From: Candidatus Peregrinibacteria bacterium
GTDB lineage: Bacteria; Patescibacteriota; Gracilibacteria; UBA1369; UM-FILTER-53-11
Reading direction: 5' to 3'
DNA length: 49,250 nt
Assembly (NCBI GenBank): GCA_016186205.1
Contig: JACPMA010000005.1
Location: forward strand, 26,541 to 75,790
This document shows positions 40,204 to 48,124 of this stretch, in pieces. The position numbers and the translations under genes were made by a program. The stretch's first letter is position 1. Every line of letters begins with the position of its first letter. The notes under the pieces were generated by a model, which saw nothing but the letters and a program-made list of their open reading frames with translations, did not search any database and had not been told where the DNA came from.

Positions 40204-41349
40204 CTATATTCGCTGGACTAACTCCGTTGCGAATTGATCTGTGCAGCCGGCAATATAATCTTTTACTACTACCGAAAGCGGATCAGGCGCATCTATTCTC
40301 TCGTAAAAACGCCGCGGCAGCAACTTTGGCTCCCGATACAACCGCCAAAAGAGATTTTTGAGAATCCGCTGGCCTCTGCGGGAATGTTTTAAAACTTGCG
40401 GCGACTGATACATCCGCTCCCACAAAAATTTCCGCAGCTGCTTAACTTTCTTTTCAAAACTTGCTGAAAAACCGATGAGATTTTTTTTACATTTCAGAAT
40501 GCCGGCAAGGTTGCGGATTTTGGCTTGGCGAAGGCGTTTTTGAGCGGTTTCTAGCACATCATTGATCATGAGTGAAATAATATGGCTTACGGCACGGTGT
40601 CGTAAAACAACCGGATCTAATTTTTTGCGGCTCGGCCTGCCATATTTTTTATAAACCGCTTCGAGCGCCTCACGCCAAAGCGTCAATTGTTGAAGTTCTT
40701 TTAAAGAAAACAAGTCTGACCGCAAACCGTCATCAAGGTCGTGATTGTGATAAGCGATTTCATCGGCAAGATCAACGACTTGCGCTTCCAAAGTTTTTCC
40801 CATTATTTTTTTTGTGCGTTGATCGTAGAGCGTTTGATGCTTGGCGAGACCTTGGCGCACTTCATACATCAAATTGAGCCCGTCAAAATGAGGAAATTGT
40901 TTTTCGAGAACTTCTACGATGCGTTTGCTCTGCTCATTGTGCTCAAAATGGAGGCCGAATTCCTCCATGATTTCGTTCAGAGTGAACTCACCTGCATGGC
41001 CAAAGGGCGTATGCCCGAGATCGTGCGCAAGGGCAATTGCTTCGCATAAATCTTCATTAAGCTTCAGGCTGCGCGCCATATCGCGAGCCACCTGCGCCAC
41101 TTCAAGCGTATGAGTTAGCCGATCGCGAAAATGATCGCCGTACGTAGCTACAAAAACCTGCGTTTTCCCGGAAAGCCTCCGAAACGCTTTGCAGTGGATA
41201 ATCCGATCACGATCGCGCTGAAATTCTGTTCGTGTTAAGTCAGATTTTTCTGGAAATTCACGGCCGGCGCTCTCTGAACTCAAAACCGCATAATGCGCGA
41301 GAAGTTTCTTTTCTCTCTGCTCCAACGTATGCTTAGCCGCTATCATCAT
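40204..41349 (-). CDS. dgt: Deoxyguanosinetriphosphate triphosphohydrolase-like HD protein
   Basis: This 381-residue HD-domain enzyme hydrolyses dNTPs to the nucleoside and triphosphate. It has RDRDRIIHCKAFRRLSGKTQVF, the first metal His in RLTHTLEVAQVARDMAR, the HD motif in ALAHDLGHTPFGHAGE, and the second Asp in VVDLADEIAYHNHDLDDG. The length and sequence agree with the type 2 dGTPase family. The reading frame contains GCGGCTCGGCCTGC (40627-40640), a 14-mer shared with a repeat at 23477-23490; it may be chance. Divergent from the Xer gene over 26 bp. Confidence 0.9.
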   Translation of the reverse strand: MMIAAKHTLEQREKKLLAHYAVLSSESAGREFPEKSDLTRTEFQRDRDRIIHCKAFRRLSGKTQVFVATYGDHFRDRLTHTLEVAQVARDMARSLKLNEDLCEAIALAHDLGHTPFGHAGEFTLNEIMEEFGLHFEHNEQSKRIVEVLEKQFPHFDGLNLMYEVRQGLAKHQTLYDQRTKKIMGKTLEAQVVDLADEIAYHNHDLDDGLRSDLFSLKELQQLTLWREALEAVYKKYGRPSRKKLDPVVLRHRAVSHIISLMINDVLETAQKRLRQAKIRNLAGILKCKKNLIGFSASFEKKVKQLRKFLWERMYQSPQVLKHSRRGQRILKNLFWRLYREPKLLPRRFYERIDAPDPLSVVVKDYIAGCTDQFATELVQRI

Positions 41350-41358
41350 AAGGACTCA

Positions 41359-41369
41359 TATAATACAAT
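41359..41369 (+). promoter_or_regulatory. Overlapping -10 boxes before the Xer gene
   Basis: TATAAT (41359-41364) and TACAAT (41364-41369) overlap by one base. The second is exactly six bases before the ATG at 41376. The same 26 bp read on the minus strand offers TATTAT about 10 bases before the dgt ATG. Confidence 0.45.
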
Positions 41370-41375
41370 ATAGCC

Positions 41376-42296
41376 ATGGCAAACCTCAAATCCTTAATCG
41401 AGCAATTCCTTGAACATTGCGAGATTGAAAAAAATCAGTCGCGAAAGACGGTTGAGAATTACAGCCACTATTTAGGGCGGTTTTTAAAATTTGCCGGAGA
41501 GATGGATGTAAACAAGATCGATTTGCCGCTTGTTCAAAAATACAGGCTTCATCTTAATAGAGTCGAGAGTCGAGGGTCGAGGGTCGAGGGTCTTTCAAAA
41601 AACACGCAAAACTATCACGTCATCGCATTGCGTGCGTTTTTGAAATACCTCATAAAAAATGATTTTGAAACGCTTGCGCCGGAAAAAGTGGAACTTGCAA
41701 AAATCCCGCAGCGAAGTGTTGAATTTTTGAGCCGAGAAGAAGTGGAAACGCTTTTTTCAGCAGTGGATGAAAAGTCGAAAACTGCGTTGCGCGATCTCGC
41801 GATTTTGGAAACCCTCTACTCAACCGGCCTGCGCGTAAGCGAACTCGCGGCATTGAATCGCAACCAAGTTGATTTGAAACGCCGCGAATTCATGGTGCGA
41901 GGAAAAGGCCGAAAACCGCGCATTGTTTTTTTATCGCAACGAGCCGTTGAACGAATCGAAGCCTATTTAAAGAACCGCGAAGATGCTTTCGAACCGCTTT
42001 TTACAAATATCGGCCGAACACGCTCTGCCATGGATATTACGAAAGGCGAACGCAGACGCCTCACAACGGTTTCCATTGAAGCGCTCGTACGAAAATATTC
42101 CATGCTTGCTGGAATCATGAAAAAAGTAACTCCACATACGCTCCGCCACAGTTTTGCGACCGACTTATTGCAAAACGGCGCTGATATACGCGCAGTTCAA
42201 GAAATGCTCGGCCACGCCTCAATCACCACCACGCAAATTTACACCCATCTCACAAATCGGCGGTTGAAGGAAATCCACGAAAAATTTCACAAATGA
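41376..42296 (+). CDS. Tyrosine recombinase, XerC/XerD type
   Basis: This 306-residue site-specific recombinase probably resolves chromosome dimers at dif. Residues 1-110 are the SAM-like core-binding domain (KNQSRKTVENYSHYLGRFLKF). The catalytic domain has Arg in STGLRVSELAAL, Lys in RGKGRKPR, HTLRHSFATDLL with His and Arg, His in MLGHASITTTQ and the nucleophile Tyr in IYTHLTN. Length fits Xer proteins. Residues 62-72 (RVESRGSRVEG) are encoded by a 7-bp tandem repeat (41560-41592) between the N-terminal helices and ALRAFLKYL. No phage or integron genes are nearby, so a housekeeping role is likely. Confidence 0.9.
   Translation: MANLKSLIEQFLEHCEIEKNQSRKTVENYSHYLGRFLKFAGEMDVNKIDLPLVQKYRLHLNRVESRGSRVEGLSKNTQNYHVIALRAFLKYLIKNDFETLAPEKVELAKIPQRSVEFLSREEVETLFSAVDEKSKTALRDLAILETLYSTGLRVSELAALNRNQVDLKRREFMVRGKGRKPRIVFLSQRAVERIEAYLKNREDAFEPLFTNIGRTRSAMDITKGERRRLTTVSIEALVRKYSMLAGIMKKVTPHTLRHSFATDLLQNGADIRAVQEMLGHASITTTQIYTHLTNRRLKEIHEKFHK
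41560..41592 (+). repeat. Heptanucleotide tandem repeat inside the Xer gene
   Basis: Two units GAGTCGA, two units GGGTCGA, and a partial GGGTC make a 4.7-copy array of 7 bp. Because seven is not a multiple of three, loss or gain of one unit would shift the reading frame. Confidence 0.85.
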
Positions 42297-42302
42297 TATT
42301 TT

Positions 42303-42422
42303 ATGAAGCAACGAACCGATCGTTGGCAAATGAGAGCTCTCGCAAAACTCAAAGCCAATAAACGAAAAAACAGAAAAACGCTACATCCACAAGTACGTAG
42401 GCAACTGGATGAAAAAGTATAG
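42303..42422 (+). CDS. Small basic protein, 39 residues (doubtful)
   Basis: ATG 42303, six bases after the Xer stop, opens a 39-codon frame rich in Lys and Arg (MKQRTDRWQMRALAKLKANK to LDEKV). It could be a tiny nucleic-acid-binding protein or a ribosome-associated peptide. No Shine-Dalgarno sequence is obvious and nothing recognisable is in it; the gap otherwise holds only the aminotransferase promoter. Confidence 0.4.
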   Translation: MKQRTDRWQMRALAKLKANKRKNRKTLHPQVRRQLDEKV

Positions 42423-42435
42423 ATTTTTTGCATGT

Positions 42436-42441
42436 TACAAT
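42436..42441 (+). promoter_or_regulatory. -10 box six bases before the aminotransferase ATG
   Basis: TACAAT followed by AAAATT and ATG at 42448, nearly identical to the SLH gene arrangement (TAGAAT-AAAATT-ATG at 26689). It supports 42448 as start and not the in-frame ATG at 42409. Confidence 0.5.
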
Positions 42442-42447
42442 AAAATT

Positions 42448-43665
42448 ATGACACGCAGCGCATTAGAAAGAGCCGGCATTAAATCTCGGACAGATGGTAT
42501 TGCTGATCGTGCGCGGCGCATCGTTGTTTCGCCAATCAAGGAAATTGCCATTCTTGCTGCGGAAATTCCGGATGTAATTCCGTTTGCGTGGGGAATTCCT
42601 TTTGTGGATACACCGCCGCATATCCGCGAAGCGCTTAAAAAAGCGCTCGATGAAGATCATTTGCTTGGTCGTTATTCGCCGTCCGCGGGTCTGCCCGTTC
42701 TTAAACAAGCGCTTGCAGCGCGACTGGCCAAAAAATTCGGCATTGAAGTAAATTGGAAAACGGAACTCCTCGTGACTGCCGGCGCTATGGAAGGCCTCAT
42801 GGATGCGATGCAATGCACTATAAATCCTGGCGACGAAGTAATCATCACCTCTCCTGGATTTTCTTCCTATACGGAACAAGTGATGCTCGCAGGCGGCGTG
42901 CCGAAATATCTTCCGCTTGATGAAAATAAAGATTGGGCTATGCGGCTGGAAGAACTCCCGAAACTCATCACGCCAAAAACTCGCGCCATCATTATAAATT
43001 CGCCGTGTAATCCGACCGGAAGTATTTTTTCGCAGCAAGAACTCGATGCCATTGCCGATGCCGTGCTCAAGCACAATCTCATTCTCATCACAGACGAACC
43101 ATATGACTTTCTCCTTTTTGATGGAACTAAACTGTCGACTCTCGTTGCTGATGACCGGCTGCGCAAAAATCGCATCAGCTGTTTCAGTTTTTCGAAAGAA
43201 TACGCCATGACAGGCTATCGCGTTGGCTATGTTTTTGCGGAAGAAGGCATGATCCGCCAAATGATGAAAGTGCATGATGCGTTTATCGTTTCCGCTCCGC
43301 GGCCAAGCCAAGTGGCGGCGCTGGCAGCCATAAACGGCCCGCAAGCTTGTGTGGAAGAATTGCGCAAAACTTTGCAAGATCGCCGCGATCGCCTTTGCTC
43401 GCATCTCGACCGCATGAAAAAGTGGTTTTCCTATGTGAAACCGCGCGGGACATATTATTGTTTTGTAAAATTTCAGGATGGTTCCGCGGATGACGTACAG
43501 CTTGCATTAGATATTCTCAACGGCGCTCATATTTCCGTTGTGCCGGGGTCAGCATTCGGTCCGGAAGGTAAAGGCCATCTGCGAATTTGCTTCGGCTGCA
43601 CGATTCCGGAAATTGATGAAGGAATGGGACGCTTAGAAAACTGGTTAAAAAAAGCGTATCCGTAA
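42448..43665 (+). CDS. Class I/II PLP-dependent aminotransferase (aspartate aminotransferase-like)
   Basis: This 405-residue fold-type I PLP enzyme probably exchanges amino groups between glutamate and a keto acid such as oxaloacetate or pyruvate. Landmarks are GRYSPSAGLPVLKQAL, the cofactor-ring loop TAGAMEGLMDAM, NSPCNPTGSIF, the Asp and Tyr in LITDEPYDFLLF, the Schiff-base Lys in SFSKEYAMTGYRVGY, and the carboxylate-binding Arg in HLRICFG. Substrate specificity cannot be fixed by eye. I start it at ATG 42448, because upstream codons (MKKYRFFACYN) overlap the promoter. An FtsE-like gene follows after 14 bp. Confidence 0.87.
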   Translation: MTRSALERAGIKSRTDGIADRARRIVVSPIKEIAILAAEIPDVIPFAWGIPFVDTPPHIREALKKALDEDHLLGRYSPSAGLPVLKQALAARLAKKFGIEVNWKTELLVTAGAMEGLMDAMQCTINPGDEVIITSPGFSSYTEQVMLAGGVPKYLPLDENKDWAMRLEELPKLITPKTRAIIINSPCNPTGSIFSQQELDAIADAVLKHNLILITDEPYDFLLFDGTKLSTLVADDRLRKNRISCFSFSKEYAMTGYRVGYVFAEEGMIRQMMKVHDAFIVSAPRPSQVAALAAINGPQACVEELRKTLQDRRDRLCSHLDRMKKWFSYVKPRGTYYCFVKFQDGSADDVQLALDILNGAHISVVPGSAFGPEGKGHLRICFGCTIPEIDEGMGRLENWLKKAYP

Positions 43666-43667
43666 GG

Positions 43668-43673
43668 TATCAT
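43668..43673 (+). promoter_or_regulatory. -10 box six bases before the FtsE-like ATG
   Basis: TATCAT followed by AAAACT and ATG at 43680. A weak TTAAAA sits about 17 bp upstream. Confidence 0.4.
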
Positions 43674-43679
43674 AAAACT

Positions 43680-44333
43680 ATGATAGTTTTTGACGGCGTT
43701 ACCAAACGCTTTGGAAAACGCACAGTGCTTGAAGATATTGATCTTCAAATCAAGCCTGGCGAGTTTATTTCGATTGTCGGACCGAGCGGAGCGGGAAAAA
43801 CCACTATCATCAAACTGATCCTTGGAGCGGAGAAACCTTCGGAAGGAAGTATTTTTATGCATGATAAAGATATCGCCGGTTTTGAAGATGACGATTTACA
43901 ACTGCACCGCCGCCATATCGGAACGATTTTTCAGGATTACAAACTTTTGCCGCAAAAAACAGTGTTTGAAAATGTGGCGTTTGCGCTTGAGGCATGCGAT
44001 TATGCTCTCCCTCAAATTATGGAACTTGTGCCTGAAGCTTTGGAAGCTCTTAACATAACGCATCTTCAAGACCAATTTCCGCATGAACTTTCCGGAGGTG
44101 AATCGCAGCGCGTAGCCCTTGCCCGCGCAACAGTACATAAACCGCGGCTCATTCTTGCCGATGAACCGACCGGCAATCTTGATTTTGAAAATGCCAAAAA
44201 AGTGCTGAAGGAACTCATGAAAATCAATATGAATGGCGTCGCAGTACTTTTGACCACCCACAATAAGCCATTGGTCGATCTGATCGGGCAAAAAGTCGCG
44301 CATTTACAGAATGGCAGGTTGACCTTATACTAA
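43680..44333 (+). CDS. ABC transporter ATPase, FtsE-like
   Basis: This 217-residue ATPase carries the Walker A motif GPSGAGKT (residues 34-41), the Q-loop in TIFQDYKLLP, the signature LSGGESQ, Walker B RLILADEPTGNLD and the switch His in LLTTHNK. The opening IVFDGVTKRFGKRTVLEDIDL and FQDYKLLPQKTVFENVAFALE are close to FtsE, which with FtsX controls peptidoglycan hydrolysis at division. LolD-type relatives look similar. No ftsX follows; the next gene is purL, so the membrane partner must be encoded elsewhere. Confidence 0.8.
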   Translation: MIVFDGVTKRFGKRTVLEDIDLQIKPGEFISIVGPSGAGKTTIIKLILGAEKPSEGSIFMHDKDIAGFEDDDLQLHRRHIGTIFQDYKLLPQKTVFENVAFALEACDYALPQIMELVPEALEALNITHLQDQFPHELSGGESQRVALARATVHKPRLILADEPTGNLDFENAKKVLKELMKINMNGVAVLLTTHNKPLVDLIGQKVAHLQNGRLTLY

Positions 44334-44353
44334 GGGCGTCATTCATAATAACT

Positions 44354-46753
44354 ATGGCCTACCTCGAAAAAACACTTGAGCTAAAAAAACTGCCGGAGAA
44401 AAAAATAGCTCAAGTTTTGCGCGAACATTCTATCGGACTTACGGCTGCGGAAGCTGCAAAAGTCACAAAACTTCTTGGTAGAAATCCTACGCTGACGGAA
44501 GCCACCATCTGGAGCATTCAAGGCTCTGAACACTCTTCTTATAAATCAAGCAAACGGCATCTAAAAATGCTGCCGACTGACGGACCGAACGTTATGCTTG
44601 GCCCGAGCGAAGATGCCGGTATTGTTGAAATTGCAAAGATAAACGGCAAACGCTACGGCATTGTTATTTCGCATGAAAGCCACAATCATCCTTCGCAAGT
44701 TGTGCCGTATGAAGGAGCCGCAACCGGCATCGGCGGAAATGTGCGCGATGTGCTCTGCATGGGCGCCCACGTTATTGCAGTGGCTGATCCTCTCCGTTTT
44801 GGCGATATCTCACGCAATCAAACAAAACTTATTGCAGGCGGAGTGATTGATGGAATCGGCGGTTATGGAAATCCGATCGGCGTGCCGAATATCGGCGGCG
44901 ATGTCTATTTTAATAAAAGTTTCAATGATAATTGCCTTGTAAATGTCGTAACGCTCGGTTTGCTTGCGGAAGATGAAATTATTCACAGTCGTGCTCCGAA
45001 AGGAGCGGCCGAAAAAGGTTATGAAATCATTCTCGTGGGTAAACCGACCGATTTCAGCGGCATGGGCGGCGCGGCGTTTGCATCGCTCCAATTGCGCGAA
45101 GAAGATCGCGAGAAAAACAAAGGCGCTGTCCAGGAACCAAATCCGTTTTTGAAACGCCATATCATGGAATCAACATATGACCTCTTCCGAATTTTAAAAG
45201 AGAAAAAACTGACTGCGAAAGTGGGATTTAAGGATCTCGGCGCCGGAGGCATAATATGCTCAACTGTAGAAATGGTGGCTCACGCCGGCTACGGCGCGAA
45301 TATTGATCTTGAAAAAGTGCATGTATCAATGGAAGGTTTGCCGCCTCATGTTATTGCGTGTTCAGAAACGCAGGAACGAATGTGCTGGATGGCGCCGAAA
45401 GAACTCACAAAACTTATTCTGAACCATTACAACGAAAAATGGGCGCTGCCGAAAATAGCGAAAGGCGCTCGGGCTTCTGTCATTGGAAAAGTCACAAAAG
45501 GAAATTATGTGCTGCGGTATCAAGGCGCAGTCGTGTGCGATGCAAAAGCCGGCGATATCACCGCCGGACTTTCATACAACCGTCCATTTCGGCCGCGGCG
45601 AAAGGCTTTCCGTGAACCAAAACTCCCGATGCCGCGTGATCTCAAAAGTGTCTTTTTGAAACTGCTTGCGCATGAAAATATCGCATGCCGGGCGCCGGTT
45701 TATGAATCCTATGACAAAAACGTACAAGGACTTTCCGTGATCGAAGCAGGCCAAGCGGATGCTGGAGTAATCGCTCCGTTTCGAAATCGGGAAGATATTC
45801 CGGAAGAATTCCAAAAAATCGGCGTGGCGCTTTCAACAGATGCTAATCCTTTATACGGCCAAATCGATCCATATTGGCAAGCGGCGAATGCGGTAGTAGA
45901 AAGCTGTCGAAATGTAGCTGCGGTTGGAGCAACGCCACTTTGCATTACAGACTGCCTTAATTATGGAAATCCGGAAAAACCCGATCAAATGTGGGAATTT
46001 GTGGAAGGAGTTTCCGGTGTTGCCGATGCGCTCAAAGGAATAGGGCTGAAAGGGCACGAAAAAACTCCACTTCCATGTATTTCCGGAAATGTAAGTTTAT
46101 ATAATGCTTCTGAAAAATCTTCAATTGCTCCGCAGGCCGTGATTGCCACGCTTGGTCGCATGGAAAATACAGAACGCGCGACTACTATGAAAATAAAATC
46201 CGCAGGGAATCATCTTTTTGTCATCGGCCCGCGGAAAAATGAGCTCGGCGGGAGTGCATATTACAATCTTTTTGGACAGCTTGGAGCGAATATACCGCAG
46301 CCCGATTTTAAAGAAGCATCAAAAGAAATTTCTGCTGTAACGGATATTATTACTGAAGGGCTCGCGGAAAGTTGTCATGATATTTCTGACGGCGGGCTCG
46401 CTGTTGCTATTGCTGAAATGTGTCTTGGCGGGAGCGGCAACGGAAAAATCGGCGCAAAAATAGTCATCAGCACCATTGATGAGCGGCCGGCGAAAAAGAA
46501 AAAAACGAAACCGCTCCGAAGCGATACGAAACTTTTCTCGGAAACCGGCGGATTTATTCTTGAAATCACTCGACGGAATATGAAGAAAGCGAAAAAAATC
46601 GCATCCGCAGCGGGCGTACCGCTCATACGTCTCGGCTTTACAACCCGCAGCAATAAATTGGTCGCCTTTGATTTTGGCAAAGAAATTTTGAATGTAAAAC
46701 TTCCAGCTATGCGGCGCGCGTGGATGGATGGATTACGAGAAAAATTAAGATAA
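44354..46753 (+). CDS. purL: Phosphoribosylformylglycinamidine synthase subunit PurL
   Basis: This 799-residue enzyme is the synthetase subunit of the small-type FGAM synthase. It converts FGAR, ATP and ammonia to FGAM in purine synthesis. It has the N-terminal helical linker (AAEAAKVTKLLGRNPT), the catalytic His and ATP site in SHESHNHPSQVVPYEGAATGIGG, GVPNIGGDVYF, the FKDLGAGGIICSTVEM repeat, and the second half pseudo-repeat with CITDCLNYGNPEKPDQ and SGNVSLYNAS. It lacks the glutaminase domain of large PurL (about 1300 residues), so it needs PurQ and PurS, which are encoded by the next gene. CATAAT lies four bases before the ATG. It is slightly longer than the usual 600-750 residues. Confidence 0.94.
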   Translation: MAYLEKTLELKKLPEKKIAQVLREHSIGLTAAEAAKVTKLLGRNPTLTEATIWSIQGSEHSSYKSSKRHLKMLPTDGPNVMLGPSEDAGIVEIAKINGKRYGIVISHESHNHPSQVVPYEGAATGIGGNVRDVLCMGAHVIAVADPLRFGDISRNQTKLIAGGVIDGIGGYGNPIGVPNIGGDVYFNKSFNDNCLVNVVTLGLLAEDEIIHSRAPKGAAEKGYEIILVGKPTDFSGMGGAAFASLQLREEDREKNKGAVQEPNPFLKRHIMESTYDLFRILKEKKLTAKVGFKDLGAGGIICSTVEMVAHAGYGANIDLEKVHVSMEGLPPHVIACSETQERMCWMAPKELTKLILNHYNEKWALPKIAKGARASVIGKVTKGNYVLRYQGAVVCDAKAGDITAGLSYNRPFRPRRKAFREPKLPMPRDLKSVFLKLLAHENIACRAPVYESYDKNVQGLSVIEAGQADAGVIAPFRNREDIPEEFQKIGVALSTDANPLYGQIDPYWQAANAVVESCRNVAAVGATPLCITDCLNYGNPEKPDQMWEFVEGVSGVADALKGIGLKGHEKTPLPCISGNVSLYNASEKSSIAPQAVIATLGRMENTERATTMKIKSAGNHLFVIGPRKNELGGSAYYNLFGQLGANIPQPDFKEASKEISAVTDIITEGLAESCHDISDGGLAVAIAEMCLGGSGNGKIGAKIVISTIDERPAKKKKTKPLRSDTKLFSETGGFILEITRRNMKKAKKIASAAGVPLIRLGFTTRSNKLVAFDFGKEILNVKLPAMRRAWMDGLREKLR

Positions 46754-46775
46754 AATTTATTTTATTTTCATGCTC

Positions 46776-46791
46776 GCCCGCTGGGGCGGGC
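46776..46791 (+). other. GC hairpin in front of purQS
   Basis: GCCCGC-TGGG-GCGGGC forms a 6-bp stem with tetraloop, ending 7 bases before the ATG at 46799 and covering the position of a ribosome binding site. No Shine-Dalgarno sequence is visible. No T-run follows, so it is not a plain terminator. Confidence 0.45.
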
Positions 46792-46798
46792 TCGCCTG

Positions 46799-48124
46799 AT
46801 GCTAAGAATCGCCATCATTCAATTCCCGGGACTAAACACGGAATACGAAACACGCCGCGAGATCAATAAAACCGGCATGCGCGGTGAATTCTTCAGATGG
46901 AATGAAGACTTTAAAAAACTCGCCGCATACGACGGTTACGTTATCGGCGGCGGCTTTGCCTACGAAGATCGCGGAAGGGCCGGAATTATTGCTTCGCTTG
47001 AACCGATTATGAAAGAACTCAAAGCGCAGTCCGAAAAAGGAAAACCGGTGCTCGGCATCTGCAACGGCGCGCAAATTCTTGTGGAAGCCGGCCTTATTCC
47101 GGGCGCAGACGGGAATAAACTTGCCATGGCGCTTGCTCGCAATAAACGTATCAAGGATGAAGAAATAATCGGGACCGGTTATTACAATACGTGGGTTCAT
47201 TTAAAATGCACGGCTCCGAAACAATCTTGCATGTTCACTTGGAATATTCCGGAAGGAGAAATTCTCCGCGCTCCAATCGCTCACGGCGAAGGCCGTTTTA
47301 CAACAGATATCGCTGAACTTTTTCCTCTTCTTCAATCAAAAGGACAAATTGCCTTACGGTATTGCGACCGACATGGGGTCATTACTCAAGATTTTCCAAT
47401 CAATCCGAACGGCGCCGTATTCAATACGGCCGCGATTTGCAATCCAGACGGAAATGTCATGGCTGTAATGCCGCATTTAGAGCGCGACTTTGTGTCGAGC
47501 GCAAAACTTTTCACGTCTATGCGTGATGCCCTTCTTGCTCGAAAAGCAGGCGGACTTCAAAAGCGCAGCCGTCATCTTCATGTAAAACCGGTCAACAGCT
47601 GGCCTATAAAGCTTTTCCAGCCGAAAGAAAAATCATTCAAGCTCTTTATTTCTCTCATTATTACCGACAATGAAGCCGATACATTTGAAATGACGATCAA
47701 AAATCTCGGCTGGCCGAAAATCAGCCTGAAGCGCAAAACGCTCGTTGAGCTGGAATATACAGGAAAGCCTGATTTTCTCACGCTATCGCGCAAACTCATT
47801 CAGAGCGGAGTGCTCCTTAATACCAATAAAGAATTGGCGACTGTTGAAATGCCGAAACGACGGCTCGGCCTAGTTGAAAAATCTCAAGAACAATTTACTT
47901 TTCAGCTCTTGATTCGTGAAAAACCGGATTTTGTCGGCATGGCTAAGCTCGCAACGATCCAAAAACGCCTTAAATTCAGCGAAATTACTGGAGTTCATAT
48001 CGGGACGCTTTGGGAAATTCATATACCTACCAAGAGTAAAAATGTTGCAGAGCAAGAATTAAAACGCCTTGTCGGAACAAATCTTTTTTTCAATCCTCAT
48101 CGGCAAGAAGCATATTTATGTTGA
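46799..48124 (+). CDS. PurQ-PurS fusion with two PurS-like domains
   Basis: This 441-residue protein joins the glutaminase and the small structural subunit of FGAM synthase. Residues 1-248 are PurQ, a class I amidotransferase with AIIQFPGLNTEYE, nucleophile Cys88 in LGICNGAQILVE, the TW and RAPIAHGEGRF segments, and the His226/Glu228 pair in MPHLERDF. After a linker, residues 279-352 (FKLFISLIITDNEADTFEMT, VLLNTNKELATVEM) and 364-441 form two ferredoxin-like PurS repeats. The second contains VHIGTLWEIHIP and LFFNPHRQEAYL, matching PurS VRVGK and LLANPVIE segments. PurS normally works as a separate dimer. The gene overlaps purM by 7 bp. Confidence 0.8.
   Translation: MLRIAIIQFPGLNTEYETRREINKTGMRGEFFRWNEDFKKLAAYDGYVIGGGFAYEDRGRAGIIASLEPIMKELKAQSEKGKPVLGICNGAQILVEAGLIPGADGNKLAMALARNKRIKDEEIIGTGYYNTWVHLKCTAPKQSCMFTWNIPEGEILRAPIAHGEGRFTTDIAELFPLLQSKGQIALRYCDRHGVITQDFPINPNGAVFNTAAICNPDGNVMAVMPHLERDFVSSAKLFTSMRDALLARKAGGLQKRSRHLHVKPVNSWPIKLFQPKEKSFKLFISLIITDNEADTFEMTIKNLGWPKISLKRKTLVELEYTGKPDFLTLSRKLIQSGVLLNTNKELATVEMPKRRLGLVEKSQEQFTFQLLIREKPDFVGMAKLATIQKRLKFSEITGVHIGTLWEIHIPTKSKNVAEQELKRLVGTNLFFNPHRQEAYLC

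Noticed and set aside
40627-40640. 14-mer in dgt identical to part of the repeat at 23440-23489
   Set aside because: Only the tail matches, no hairpin partner is present, and the dGTPase sequence looks continuous, so chance is as likely.
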